Below, in pieces: positions 46,893-57,840 of a DNA stretch of 64,000 bases. Where the stretch lies: positions 496,001 through 560,000 of the forward strand of contig JAEQBH010002439.1 in the NCBI GenBank assembly GCA_016808115.1, read 5' to 3'. The stretch is from Tetrastigma voinierianum. Taxonomy: Eukaryota > Streptophyta > Magnoliopsida > Vitales > Vitaceae. The first letter of the stretch is position 1. Every line of letters starts with the position of its first letter. The notes below the pieces were generated by a model. It saw only the letters and a program-made list of their open reading frames with translations, was not told the DNA's origin and made no database searches. Position numbers and translations under genes: made by a program.

Positions 46893-49283
46893 TGTAAAAC
46901 ACAGGAAAATTCAATTTTTAAAGAAAAAGGGTAAAATGATAATTTCGATTGAGAACCGAAAATTTTCTAGATCTCAGATGAATCGGGCTTGGCCCAGATT
47001 GGTCGTCTCGCGAAGTCTATTACCCAGTGAATTTTGTCAGGGCTCGAGACAATCGAATTTCTTCCGAGACACTGGTGGGTGACACATGGCATGAGCATGT
47101 GGACGCCACATGGCACCCTAGGGGAGTGACACATGGAATGAGCCATGTGGTGCACTTGCGTGAATGACTCACATTGAGCCATGTGTCAAAAAAGGGAAAT
47201 AAAAGGAAAAGAAAAAAAATCAAGAAAATTAAGAAAAATTGTGGAGATGACAAGTGGCTAAGGAGGAAAGTGGGGGGAAGTTTCCCCCACTTTTTTATCA
47301 ATACGGGTAGGAGAAGCAAAAAGGGATGAGAAAAGAGAGAAAAGACAAAGGAAAATGAAAAGAAAGAAAATGGAAAATGAAAAGGAAAAGAGGATAGGAG
47401 CAAACAAAGAGAGAGAGTTCGGTGGATAAGAGGAAAAAAAAAAAAAAGAGGAAAGCCAAAAAGAAAAAGGGGAGGAAAATCGGATAGAGAGAGAAGGAAA
47501 AAAAACGTGGGATAAGAGGAAAAAAGGGGGAGAAAAGAAAAGGGAGATTTTCCCGGCGATCCGACGGTCAAATCTCTACGGTCCGAGAGTTAAAGTTGAT
47601 CCACGCAAAGAAAGCTACGCGTGGGTACCAAAATCTGGGAGTTTCGTCAAACTCCAAGAGGTAGGGAATCTTCCTACTTGGATTATTCTAGCCTAAAATC
47701 CATTTAATGGCATAGGTTTTCTTCGAGGTCGTGACTGGCCGTGTGATTTAGTCCCAAGTGGGACTGAATATCGAAAATTTTTAGGACTGGTTCCGGATAG
47801 TCTTGGACAGTGTTGAGATTTGGTTTTGATCCAGGGACTGATGTCTTTGGGTTTCGTTGTGTGTTTTGGTATCATAGTGATTCGGTGATGAATGGAACCA
47901 ATAATGGTTGATAGCCGTGAAGGGACCGAAAGGTGCCCTGTTTTTATGGGTTCGAGATTTGGGCCATTTTGTGTGTTATTGATTGGTGTTTGAATAACAT
48001 GCTGTTGTGTGAAAAGTTCATGTTAATATAGGCTTATTTGATGTATTAACATGATGGATATATATTATATGAAAAAAAAAAAAATTATCCATGTTTTGGT
48101 AATGTTGCATGTAGCTTTCATTATGCATGTAACATGATATAGCATGAAATTGCATATTCACATTTCATATGCATGGGGATATCGCTTTGAGTCGGGTGTG
48201 TGTGCATGGTAATTGTTATTCACCATTCTTGGTGAATATGTGGTGAGCTCGGAAATGGGATGACATCCAAAATTGAGACTCACGGTTGCATAACATTAAA
48301 ATAAATAAATATACGTGTGTTGGAATTGTAAAGCAAGATGAGGGTAGATCCCCAGGGTGAAAGACCCAAATTTTATTCTTGGTTAGACATATGTATCCAG
48401 CGATGAAAGTTCGCGAAAGTGTCAGAAGGCGTGTGAAGCCTGCGGTAGGACCCTAAAAATTCGCTACCCACAAAGACACATGGGATTTGATAAATTAAAA
48501 TGAATATTGGAAGGTTATCCAATGAGTTAAGTCATTGGGTGAAACACCAATAACTGGTTTTCACACTTAGCGTCGCAGGTGTGAGGGAGTCGGTCAGGAT
48601 TCGGGTTATGGGCATGAAGAGTCTCATCTCATTCATGACACGAAACATTCCATGTAGGATTGCATTTCTGTATGGAATGTGGTATGATGTATGTATGTCA
48701 TTGCATGTGCATTTAGGTGGGAGTGTACTGTAGGAGGAATTTCTACACTTTATGCATTGCTCTTAGTTGACAGGACCCCCTTTCAAGTACAGGGGATTGT
48801 ACGAGGAGACGGTAGCTTCGACGAGGCGAAGTGATTATGAAGGAGACGATGTATGACCCCTTGATATTACCTTTGTAAAAAGTATGCTTTGTATAAAAGA
48901 ATTGTAATTAAATTCTTTTGGGACTATTCATTTAAATAGTCGGGTATGTAATTATAGTAGAGGGTCATGATCGGTTTCACTTGGTTGTAATTAAATTGTT
49001 TTATTTTCATATTTTAGATTTAAATGTGAATGAATGGGTCCGATAAAGGGATGTATATTAGAGGATATGGAGCGGATGGACATGTGTGGTCATTCACCTT
49101 GTTGAGGCAGATGGGTTATGATTATATTATTACCTCAGTTTGTATTGGATAGACTCGCAGATAAAAAGGGAGACTTTGTTTGATTTTTGTGACACAACAG
49201 TGTAGTATCGAATCACCCGAAATCCACAAGAATTCTACAAGTTGACTGGTTGTCAACGGGACCCTGGGTTTTGGGGCGTCACA
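46893..49283 (+). repeat. 3' LTR (2391 bp)
   Basis: Partner of 35134-37534. It begins TGTAAAACACAGG and ends GGGGCGTCACA. Pyrimidine-rich sequence on its minus strand gives a spurious 183-residue open frame at 47020-47571, which is not a gene. Short hairpins at 47084-47190 correspond to those in the 5' LTR. Confidence 0.9.
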
Positions 49284-50245
49284 TGTTTTTTGTGGCTTTA
49301 CATGTAAAAATCTCAAAAAATAAGTTTGTAAATATTTTTAAGATATTGGAAGATTTGATGATGAATATGTTGGAAGAGATCTCCTACTTAATGGATATTT
49401 TTGAAGATATTCAAGATTTTTGGATCTTCATTTGGTCTGTTTTGTTGATTGAATTTTGTATTTGGAAAGGATGACTTGTTTTGATTGAATTTTGTGTTTA
49501 GAAATGATGACTTGTGTTGATTATTGGAAAGGATGACCTATGTTGGTTGATTTGGAATGTTGCATAAGGGTGTATGATTTGCTTAGGCCTTTGAGAGCCT
49601 CCTCCATGGTGGGGATATGAGACGCATGGAATTTGAGAAGGATTCTGGCAATTACCATCATGATTTTATGTTTGATAGGGAGGCCCATTTTGCTGGAAGA
49701 ATCTCATATCTTTTGGAAGAAAGAAGCGAAAGACAGCTTTGTTATGTAAAAATTATTTGCAGAGTACATGAGCTCAGGTTTTGCATGGTCATTTGATTCT
49801 TAGTGGATGATTCAATATCTGGCCCCATAGAGTAGGTACGGTGCATCGAACTGCGCTAACAATTTCTTGGTGTTTCCCTTTTATTTTCTTTGCATTTTTT
49901 ATTTGTGACTGATGGCCATGATAAGATTTCCATTTATTCCCAACGTCACTGCAATTTTCACATAGCAGTGTTATAACACCTGCACATAGCAGCATGGGCA
50001 CAACAACATTTTCTGCAAAATCACCTAATCACCAAACTCACTAGATGATATATGAGCAGTTAGGGAAATGTCAAAATTCGAAATTACAATTTGTTTAGAA
50101 GCCGCTCTTCACAATGCAAATCATTTTGGAGAAATTATTCCAATTTCCTTTTGATAATATTATTAATCCAATCCAATTCTTGATGATCAGAAATCAAAGT
50201 TCAATAGTGAGTGAAATGTAGAACAATGAAAATCTCAACTCTTAC
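49284..50245. other. Spacer downstream of the GH3 gene
   Basis: No gene is recognised. The stretch includes a decayed tandem repeat (49437-49560). The last 200 bp should hold the 3' UTR of the minus-strand GH3 gene; an AATAAT at about 50156-50161 (minus strand) is a weak polyadenylation-signal candidate. Confidence 0.55.
49437..49560. repeat. Decayed tandem repeat, about 30-38 bp period
   Basis: Three to four degenerate copies of a unit with TTGATTGAATTTTGT and GGAAAGGATGACTTG occur just outside the Tekay 3' LTR. Confidence 0.7.
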
Positions 50246-53200
50246 TTAGGCCTTGGTAGGTTCAGTTGTGAGACCAAACCCGAAAGGGAAGAGCGGGTCG
50301 TAATGCTTATCCCCAACATTCATGGGGAGCTGATCAACAGTCCTGAACCAAGTCCGGGAAAGTTTCCCAGTGAAGCTATAGTCACCAAACAAAACATCAG
50401 CAACTCCCTGGCCTTCTGTTCCCGGAAGCCAAGCAGCAACAAGGGCATCAATTTGATCAACATATGGCTGTATAACCACAGGGCGACCGGAGATGACAAT
50501 GACAACACACTTCACAGCTCCACAGACGTTTGTGATGATGCTTGGCCCGGGCTCAGGGATGGTCAAATTCAAGTTGTCACCAAATGTCTCTGCATATGGA
50601 GGCTCTCCCACCACAACAATGGCATAAGAGAATTTGCTGGACTTGACATAGCTAAGATCAGGGTTCTCTTTGTAGACGACTTCGGTTTTTGGATCGACTG
50701 TCTTCTTTATGGCACTGAGGATGGTTGTACCTACTCATGATCAAGCAATTCATTGAATGAATCGTCATCAGACATCAAGAGGATCCTATCAATGAGAAAG
50801 AATGTCACTTCATTCAAGAGAGATTAACAGTGTAATCATCATACCGCTAGTAAGGTTATTGCCACTGAGTCCCTGCCACTCAATAGTCCACCCGCCACAC
50901 TGGTTGCCCAGATTGTCAGCATGAGTTCCAGCAACAAGTATTTTCGGTGCCTTCTTGGGGAGGGGCAGCAATGGTTCATCAGCAGACTGACCGTTCTTCA
51001 GCAGGACAAGTGATTTCCTCACAGCTTCCCTTGCCAAATTCCTATGTGCCTGTTCCAAGTACAGAATATGTAAAAATGTTTTCTTGTCTTGCAAAATGAG
51101 CCCAATAAGAGCTGGTTCTTAACAAACCTGACTTCCTAGCTCATGGACCAGGCTGTGGTCAGCCAATGGTTCCTCAAAAAGACCCATCACAAATTTAACC
51201 CGCAAAATCCTCCTTACTGCATCATCAATTCGGCTCATGGGAATAATTTGGTTCTTCACCTGGTATGTTAGACCATCAATGAACTCTGTATAGTTGTATG
51301 GAACCATGATCTGTGACATGCCAGAGACAGTTATTAGACGACAAGAACACTGTTATATAAGTGAGTCAATGACAGAAACTCTGAATGGAACAATGACTGA
51401 CCATGTCAATTCCAGCTTTTATTCCAACTTCAATGGAATATGAGTAGTTAGCATGGGGTGGAGAAGTGATCCTATCAATCCCCTGCCAATCTGAGATGAC
51501 AAAACCCTGAAACAACCCATAAGATCCATAGTTCGTTCAGATTCTTCAGAACAACTTGAAACAGAGAATCCAAGTCAAATCACAGAAAATTTATTAATTT
51601 ACCCTGAAGCGAAGTGTGTTCTTGAGAAAGTCAGTGACAAGTTCATGGTTAGCATGCATCTTTTTCCCGTTCCAGCTTGAGTAGGAGATCATGACAGTTG
51701 ATACACCCTTGATAATTGAGGTGTAGTAGCCTGCCATGTGGATGCTGAGCAATCCATGTCTGTTTATAATAGTATTGTTTTCATTGATACCCTTGGTTGT
51801 TCCGCCATCGCCCACATAGTGCTTAGCACAAGCAGCAACATTTTTGCTAGGCAAATGAAGCAACAGAATAAAAAATTAATTAATTAAAATTAAATTAGCT
51901 GGAGTTTCAGGAAAAGTCAATGCAATAAAGATTGCAAAACTTCAGGATTGGTCTTGAAAAGTAAACTTAAAATGAGAAATCTCTACTAAAAGATTCTGTT
52001 CTTTCAGGATGTGTCTCCCTGAGTTATTAAATGGACTAAATATATTCAATGGCGATGTAATGTATTTTGGTGTTTATTGTTGAGGATTCTTCTAGTGTAT
52101 TTTGGTCAATGTTTGAGACGTGAAGAAAAGAGATGAGCCCATCCATTAATTTATTATTAATTGTTATTTTGGTTATTCTCATTTTTCTTCTTTTTCTCCC
52201 TTGTCACTAGGGACACTCAAGCTTCAAGGACCACTATTCCTTGACCAAACACAAAGGTCCAAAGCTGTTCCTTTCAATATGACAATAATAGAGGGCATAC
52301 CTACCATGCAGGCAAGACCTGCTAGCAAAATTTCATTCATCGTCAGCAAGTAGCAAACACATTAAACCTCCATATGCAGACACATTAGAGGTTTCAATTG
52401 TTGACCCTTTGTTAGGTTCACTCACATGAGAGCAAAAATTAAAGAAAACAAGGGTAATGTGTATTAAACAACACAAAGGATAAAAGATTTTGAAAATCTA
52501 TACGATTATCCTAAGCAAATTATGGATATGAACCAACACAAATTTTGACATTCCATTTCAAGAATGATGGAAGTTTTGTGAATTAAATAGTACAATTTAT
52601 TTATTAATTATTATTATTATTATTTTGTATGCCAAGAAAACAAATCTAAATGTAAAGCTAAGTTAGAATTACAATGCATGTGATTTGAGCCCATGTTATC
52701 TAAATCCTCAGGAATAAACTATACTACTAATTGATGCATGCACTTAAAAAGTGTGATAGATAAAGAGATGGTAAATTGAAGTTCTTGTTTGCAAAAATTC
52801 TTACTTTCCAGCAACATATGGAACGCCCCTCCGAGAACCAGGAGGAAAGTCTCCTTGTAGTCCAGGTACAATCTCGGTCATCACTTGAACAACTTTGGGA
52901 TCTTCACTGTAGCTTTCAAAACATCGACCCCATCTTGGATCTCTACAAACCTTTATGGAAAAAGTTGCACAACCAAAAAATATCAGAACATTAATAGAAG
53001 CTACTAATTTCTTAATTTTCACTAATTAATTATTGCATTTAATCTAGTTACCGCAATGCATGGTGCAAAAACATAAGGAATGCCAGTAGCTCTAACTTCA
53101 AGAGCAGTTGCTGCTCCAATCCTCTTAACAAGTTCAGGGTCCCTGCTCAACAAGAAAGAAGTTCTCTCATGAGTGACAAATATAGATGCGTATCTTTAGA

Positions 53201-54346
53201 CTAGAAGACCAGTGAAATTGGGAAATTGGGAAATTTTCAGATTCTGAGTCTGCTTATGAAACTGAGCATTCTGTTCAAAACTTTATTATGGTTGTTGCCT
53301 GTTTAAGCCTTTGGAGAAAATGCATAATAATTTGTACTTGTTTTGTTTCAAATGGAACTTCGTTTTTGCTCAAGAATTCTACAGTCTACAGGGTAGCTGC
53401 AACAAGGATTTGGGGGGTAAGTGTGCTTTCTAGGAGCTCCTCACAACTAATTTCAAATGCAGATTACCAATAAGGTCTGCTTCGATGTCCTACAGAAACA
53501 AAAGTACCACATCATATTTGACTTCCCCCCTCCCAATGGGTCAATGCTAATAGGGGAATGCTTTCAATAGCTTAAAGTTTATATGCAATGGTCCCATCCT
53601 GGGGGAATATATTCCATTGTTAAGATGTCTTGCAAACAAAAGGTCTAATTCCTTATCAAGGAATGTTCAGTTTAAGCACATTCTGTGCATTTTTCTTAGG
53701 AAATTGAGAAATATACACCGGATTCATAATTTTGGTTGGCAGCCAATGCAACCAATATTTTAAAGGTGGATCTTTGTAATAAGATTAAGAAAACCAAATG
53801 AAAGAAATGGCTGTGCATGGTCATATTTACTTGCCTGGTAGCTCCGAGCCCAACATTGTGAGGAAAGATTGTTGCCTTGTAAACATTGTTATGGCCATGA
53901 ACAGCATCAATCCCATAAATCATTGGAATTCCGAGACGGGTTGATAAACAGCCCTTTTGGAAGTCATTCACCATTTCAATCCAAGTCTCTGCAGAAGCTT
54001 GTTTAGCTGGAACACTCCCTCCACCACTCAATATACTTCCTGCATAACACAAAGGTTTTCATTTCCCAAATTAGTAAACATATGCCAAATATAATTATAC
54101 AAGCAAGAAGAATGCTGAATGTTTACCAATTAAGTACTTCTTCATCACTTCAGCAGATGCAACAGAGCGGTCAATTTGGACCATCTGGCCTATCTTTTCC
54201 TCTAGCGTCATCCGGCTCATCAGGTCCTTGATTCGAACATTCACAGATTGTTTTGGATCTTTGTACTTCATATATTTTGCTTCTGCCATGGCTGCCCAGA
54301 AACAAAAAAGCAGAAGCCCCAACATAGCAATGGGAATACTTGCCAT
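50246..54346 (-). CDS. GH3 family beta-glucosidase / exo-beta-glucanase, intact, 9 coding exons
   Basis: Secreted glycoside hydrolase family 3 enzyme that removes glucose from the non-reducing ends of beta-glucans and oligosaccharides in the cell wall. Coding exons (minus strand): 54346-54127, 54039-53835, 53142-53052, 52950-52805, 51846-51603, 51506-51402, 51310-51128, 51049-50845, 50730-50246. They join in frame to 627 residues plus TAA, the usual family length. ATG 54346 opens a hydrophobic signal peptide with likely cleavage after AEA (residue 23). The nucleophile is Asp308 in SDW, the candidate acid/base Glu514 in AETFGD. Asp118, Arg181 and Lys229-His230 line the pocket. These match the barley ExoI positions I recall (95, 158, 206-207, 285, 491) with a constant offset of 23, the signal length. 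Intron 2 uses a GC donor. No defect was seen. Exact substrate is not predictable. Confidence 0.95.
51847..52804 (-). other. Intron 4 of the GH3 gene, 958 nt
   Basis: Largest coding-region intron, GTAAGA...CCTAG. It is AT-rich with a short TTA/TAT microsatellite near 52600-52625. No transposon ends or exon-like sequence are seen. Confidence 0.8.
53143..53834 (-). other. Intron 2 of the GH3 gene, GC-AG type
   Basis: Exon 2 ends ...GCTACCAG and the intron begins GCAAGT. It ends GAGCAG before GGACCCTGAAC. Only this GC donor keeps the frame (TR then DPELVKR, the family's usual sequence). Using the nearby GTAAAT four bases downstream puts a stop in the next exon. GC-AG introns are a known minor class of spliceosomal intron. 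Length 692 nt; nothing else is recognised in it. Confidence 0.85.
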
Positions 54347-55524
54347 TTTCTGCTTCTGAGTTGATTTTCAGAGTAAAACAAGAATATATTGCTGAATCAG
54401 AATTTTGGACCAAGGTAAGAACTAATATAGAGTCCAATACATAGAAAGATGAAGAGAACATGCATGAAGGTCAACAATGTTTGCTGCAAGTATCCATGGT
54501 ATCCAACATTGTAAAATAAATTCAAATATTTGGTTAAAAGACATCAAATACCCTTAAATTTGTGAATCTAACCTCTCCCATGTTTTTTTGTTGAAAAATA
54601 ACTCATTTCAGGAAAAAGATGCCCTTCTGTATTTCACTTATTTACAATATCCCTTAAAAGAAAAGGTTATTTTTGCAAGAAAACAAGAAGGGCATTTTGT
54701 CAAAATCAGGCCAAAAATTGATGAAGTGTCAGATTTCAAAAAGGAAAAAAGGAGTGAGAATTGCAAAATAAGTCAGCAAAGGAAGGTTAGAGTCAGAGTT
54801 ATCAGAATCAATATCTTAAATTCATCTAATCAAGAAAGTAAATGTCAACGTCACGATTCTCTCTAGCTACGAGCAGAACCATACGCAATGAATGAACTCA
54901 GGCAAAGAAGAACAGATTACAAGGAAGAGAACTCAATAATCAGAAAGCTGAAAAAACAACAAAACACCAGTTCCAATAATGCCAAATACACAACGATTGT
55001 AAATAATAAACTCCTCAAGATCTGGAAAAAAAGAGATTAAGATTCTAGGATCTGCATTCATCACAGAAATAATTACAATCATTAGCATCACAACCACCGC
55101 CACCATGGTCAACAACATCATAGTCATCAGCTCAAAGCCATAGAAGCTTAAGCTCTGTTTGGCTGCTACAAAAATGTAGGGATAAAGCCCCATTCTGAGT
55201 CTGCCTGGGACATGAGACACAAAAATGGAGAACCCTTGACACAGCAGAGCTGAGTTGATTTCCCATTTGATTTGGACCTCAGAAAAAAAAGGGAAACGCC
55301 CCTATTCAGCTGAGCTGAATGGTTGGTAGCACCTAATAGCATTTTTGTATTTTTCAAAAGGTGAACAATACCAGACATCCAAAACATCATTTTTCTGTCT
55401 CCCCTCTAGTTTCCCAGCAATCAAACGTAGCAGCAAGGAAAAAAATTGTAACTAAGAATGCAGAGCAGCAACACTAGGACAAAGAAATCAAAGGTTTAAA
55501 ACTTACAGAAAAGGCAAGAACAAA

Positions 55525-55576
55525 CCCACCCGCCTCACTGCTACTTTGAGAGAGAGCCCACCCGCCTCACTGCTAC

Positions 55577-55588
<12 letters not shown>
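55525..55588. repeat. Two-copy tandem repeat, 32-bp period
   Basis: CCCACCCGCCTCACTGCTAC, extended by TTTGAGAGAGAG, starts at 55525 and again at 55557 without change. It lies in the presumed 5'-UTR exon of the GH3 gene. Confidence 0.95.

Positions 55589-55609
<21 letters not shown>
55579..55609. repeat. (GA)n microsatellite
   Basis: About 15 GA repeats, reading (TC)n in the sense of the GH3 gene. CT-rich leader tracts are common in plant genes. Confidence 0.95.
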
Positions 55610-55614
<5 letters not shown>

Positions 55615-55672
55615 GAGATTCCTCAAGCCTGAGGAGGGAGAGAGAGAGAAAGGAGAGATTCCTCAAGCCTGA
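55601..55672. repeat. Two-copy tandem repeat, 40-bp period
   Basis: AGAGAGAGAAAGGAGAGATT, extended by CCTCAAGCCTGA, starts at 55601 and again at 55641 without change. It adjoins the (GA)n run and the 32-bp duplication, so this leader or promoter segment has been reshaped by local duplication twice. Confidence 0.95.
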
Positions 55673-55689
55673 AACTCTACTTAGGAAGA

Positions 55690-56632
55690 AAACGTTGGAA
55701 GGAGGTGGAATTTAAACAAAAGTTGGTCTTATTTATTTATTTATTTTGTTTTTTTTTAATTCTCACGTCCGATTTTTTAACCTTTTGCTGAAAATAATTT
55801 GCTCTTCATATTTTTTTATCTATTTTATTTTATATTAACTTATTATTTATGTTTTAAATTTTTAATTAAAATTTTATTGTATTCTTCTTTTTTCTAAATG
55901 TTAAAAAAAAATGATATATTATCGATTAAAAGAATGATATATTATTTAATAAAAATAAAATATTAAAAAATAAAATAAACTAAACCATAATTAACCCTGT
56001 TGTACAATGTTTTTATTTTTAAATCCTATTATGAATGAATTTTAAAAAAAATCTCGATTAATTTTATTTTTTTAAATTTTAGTTATTTGTAAGGGAAAAA
56101 TTGATTAAAAAAAAAACTGGACTAAAAAAAAGATAAAATTATTCTCTCTTTCACATGTGAAAAATTCAACAATTTCATTGCAATGGATACTTTTAAAAGT
56201 GATGAGATGTTTGTTTAATTAATGTCTAAATACTGGTATTGAAAACCAAACATTTCTTCATTTTATCTAACATTAAAAAAACAAAATTCATTTCATTTTG
56301 AGGTTTGATTCAAATGATAATGGTAAAAGGATGAGAAATGGTTAAAAAGAGATCCCAAAATAATGCAACTATTTTAAAATAATATATGGAAATTGGATTG
56401 ATGTAAAAATTGAAAAAATTATTTAATTAAAAATAACAAAAAATTACAAATATTAATAATTTTTACTTTTGATAAATGAATATATTACTTTTCCTTTATA
56501 AAAAAATTCTTCATAATGAATATTCGTATCATGAAAAAAAATTTAAAATAGTTGAAGATAGATCCACCATGTCATATGATGAGGGTCATAATTGAAAATG
56601 GGTCATCTCATTCATTGTATCCATCCATCAAT

Positions 56633-56668
<36 letters not shown>

Positions 56669-57840
56669 GAAAATGAGATGACAAAATAGAGGCCTAGCAC
56701 ACGGACAATTTAGGTGTAAAGCAGGAAGAGATAAGGATGGTGAAAATTTTCAGAGATGTCAAACGAATTCCTTGCTGTCTCTTTCACTCTCATTTTGACC
56801 AAATTTTTGGGATCATGTGGAGGGTTTTATTGGAAGCCAACTAGGAATTTTGGGATTTGGTTTTGGCTTTTAGAGCCTTTGGATTTGACTTGTCTACATT
56901 TACGTGACAATCGGAAGGTTAATCCAAATATGAATTCAAAACCTTGTTCATACTTATCTTTTCTTTTTCTTCTTTTTTTTTTAAAGTAATAATCTGATTG
57001 ATTCAAATCAGCAATATATTCTATAAAAATATAGAATCAAATTTGATAAAAACTTTAGAGAATTGTTGTCGTGATTTTTGAATTTCATATGATTCGTACA
57101 AAATACATGTATGTGGATGTACTAGGAAATTAAATTATTTTCAAACTAAAATGACTTGTGATATCAAACTTCTAATCGGGTTATATAGGCTCTTTGGTTC
57201 CTTTCACACTTCCTCAAAATCAAAATAGAAAACACTGTACGAATGGAAATATTGTAGAAATTAAATATTGAAGAAAAATGTTAGATTTCCCTATAAAAAA
57301 ATGAAATAACACGATGCAGAAATTTAATAAACTTGATTGAAACTTGGAAATAGAGTATTGGGATTGCTGAAATAAATAATGGATTTCAATATGAAAATAA
57401 TATTGAGTTGGAAGATAACAAAACTTGAATAAAACTAGGAGAAATTGCCAAAATTGTTGAAAGCTTATTGAAAAAGTAAGATTTACTGAAGAAGATTGAC
57501 ATTGAGTCGGTTAATTTGTTGGATGTTGATTGATCGATTGATTGTTTGATGGGGTACTTGATAAGAACAATCCCTAGTTTGGCCGGTCTTCTTTAATTAG
57601 TCACATCTACTGTTTAACTATGAATAATTTCACGTTTGAAGAGTCTTGTATCATATTGGTCTTAAGCATGTAAAAATGACACATGTCACTATCTAACTGA
57701 CCCCCAATTTTTTTATTTTTTTTATAACAGTTTGATCCTCACCACACTTTATCTCCTCTATCACCACGTTTCACTATCTAATTAGCTCCTAAAATTTTTA
57801 TTTTTATTTTTTAAAAAAAATTGATCCCACCCCTCTCTGT
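55690..57840. other. AT-rich spacer upstream of the GH3 gene
   Basis: No gene is recognised. Contents are long A/T stretches, an (AT)n run at 56637-56665, and a loose duplication of TCACTATCTAA(C/T)T near 57684 and 57770, which may be the start of the Tat-type element's LTR. The open frame at 56756-56989 has no recognisable features. Confidence 0.6.
56637..56665. repeat. (AT)n microsatellite, about 29 bp
   Basis: Uninterrupted AT alternation in the spacer upstream of the GH3 gene. Confidence 0.95.

Larger units (their letters stand above)
35134..49283 (+). mobile_element. Tekay/Del-type Ty3/gypsy element, + strand, both LTRs present
   Basis: The element is 14150 bp including inserts. LTRs are 35134-37534 and 46893-49283, both TGTAAAAC...GGGGCGTCACA. 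A Met-tRNA primer-binding site, gag, protease, RT, RNase H, integrase and a polypurine tract follow in the standard order. Flanking 5-mers are GGTTT (35129-35133) and TGTTT (49284-49288), one mismatch. The interior is interrupted by a solo LTR (38882-40704) and another LTR-like insert (42536-45331). It is related to, but not the same family as, the minus-strand element at 8315-22526. All genes are broken. Confidence 0.9.
54355..55680 (-). promoter_or_regulatory. Probable 5'-UTR exon, leader intron and promoter of the GH3 gene
   Basis: Eight bases upstream of the start codon is an acceptor-like CAACTCAG (exon resumes at 54354-54355). At 55506-55501 the minus strand has a good donor, TTTTCT-GTAAGT. 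This suggests an untranslated first exon of about 55507-55680 and a leader intron of about 1.15 kb. The presumed exon is CT-rich on the sense strand, as plant leaders often are, and contains two tandem duplications. A TAAATAAATAAATAA stretch at about 55728-55745 is a loose TATA candidate. All of this is inferred from signals; no transcript was available. Confidence 0.45.

Noticed and set aside
47020..47571. 183-codon open frame on the minus strand
   Set aside because: It lies in the 3' LTR, is a Phe/Leu/Ser-rich reading of a purine-rich tract, and the 5' LTR copy breaks it.
50303..50740. 145-codon + strand frame across the GH3 last exon
   Set aside because: It is antisense to the well-supported exon 9 of the GH3 gene.
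53829..53834. Canonical GT donor (GTAAAT) for GH3 intron 2
   Set aside because: It would bring a TGA stop at the start of exon 3; the GC donor keeps the family sequence.
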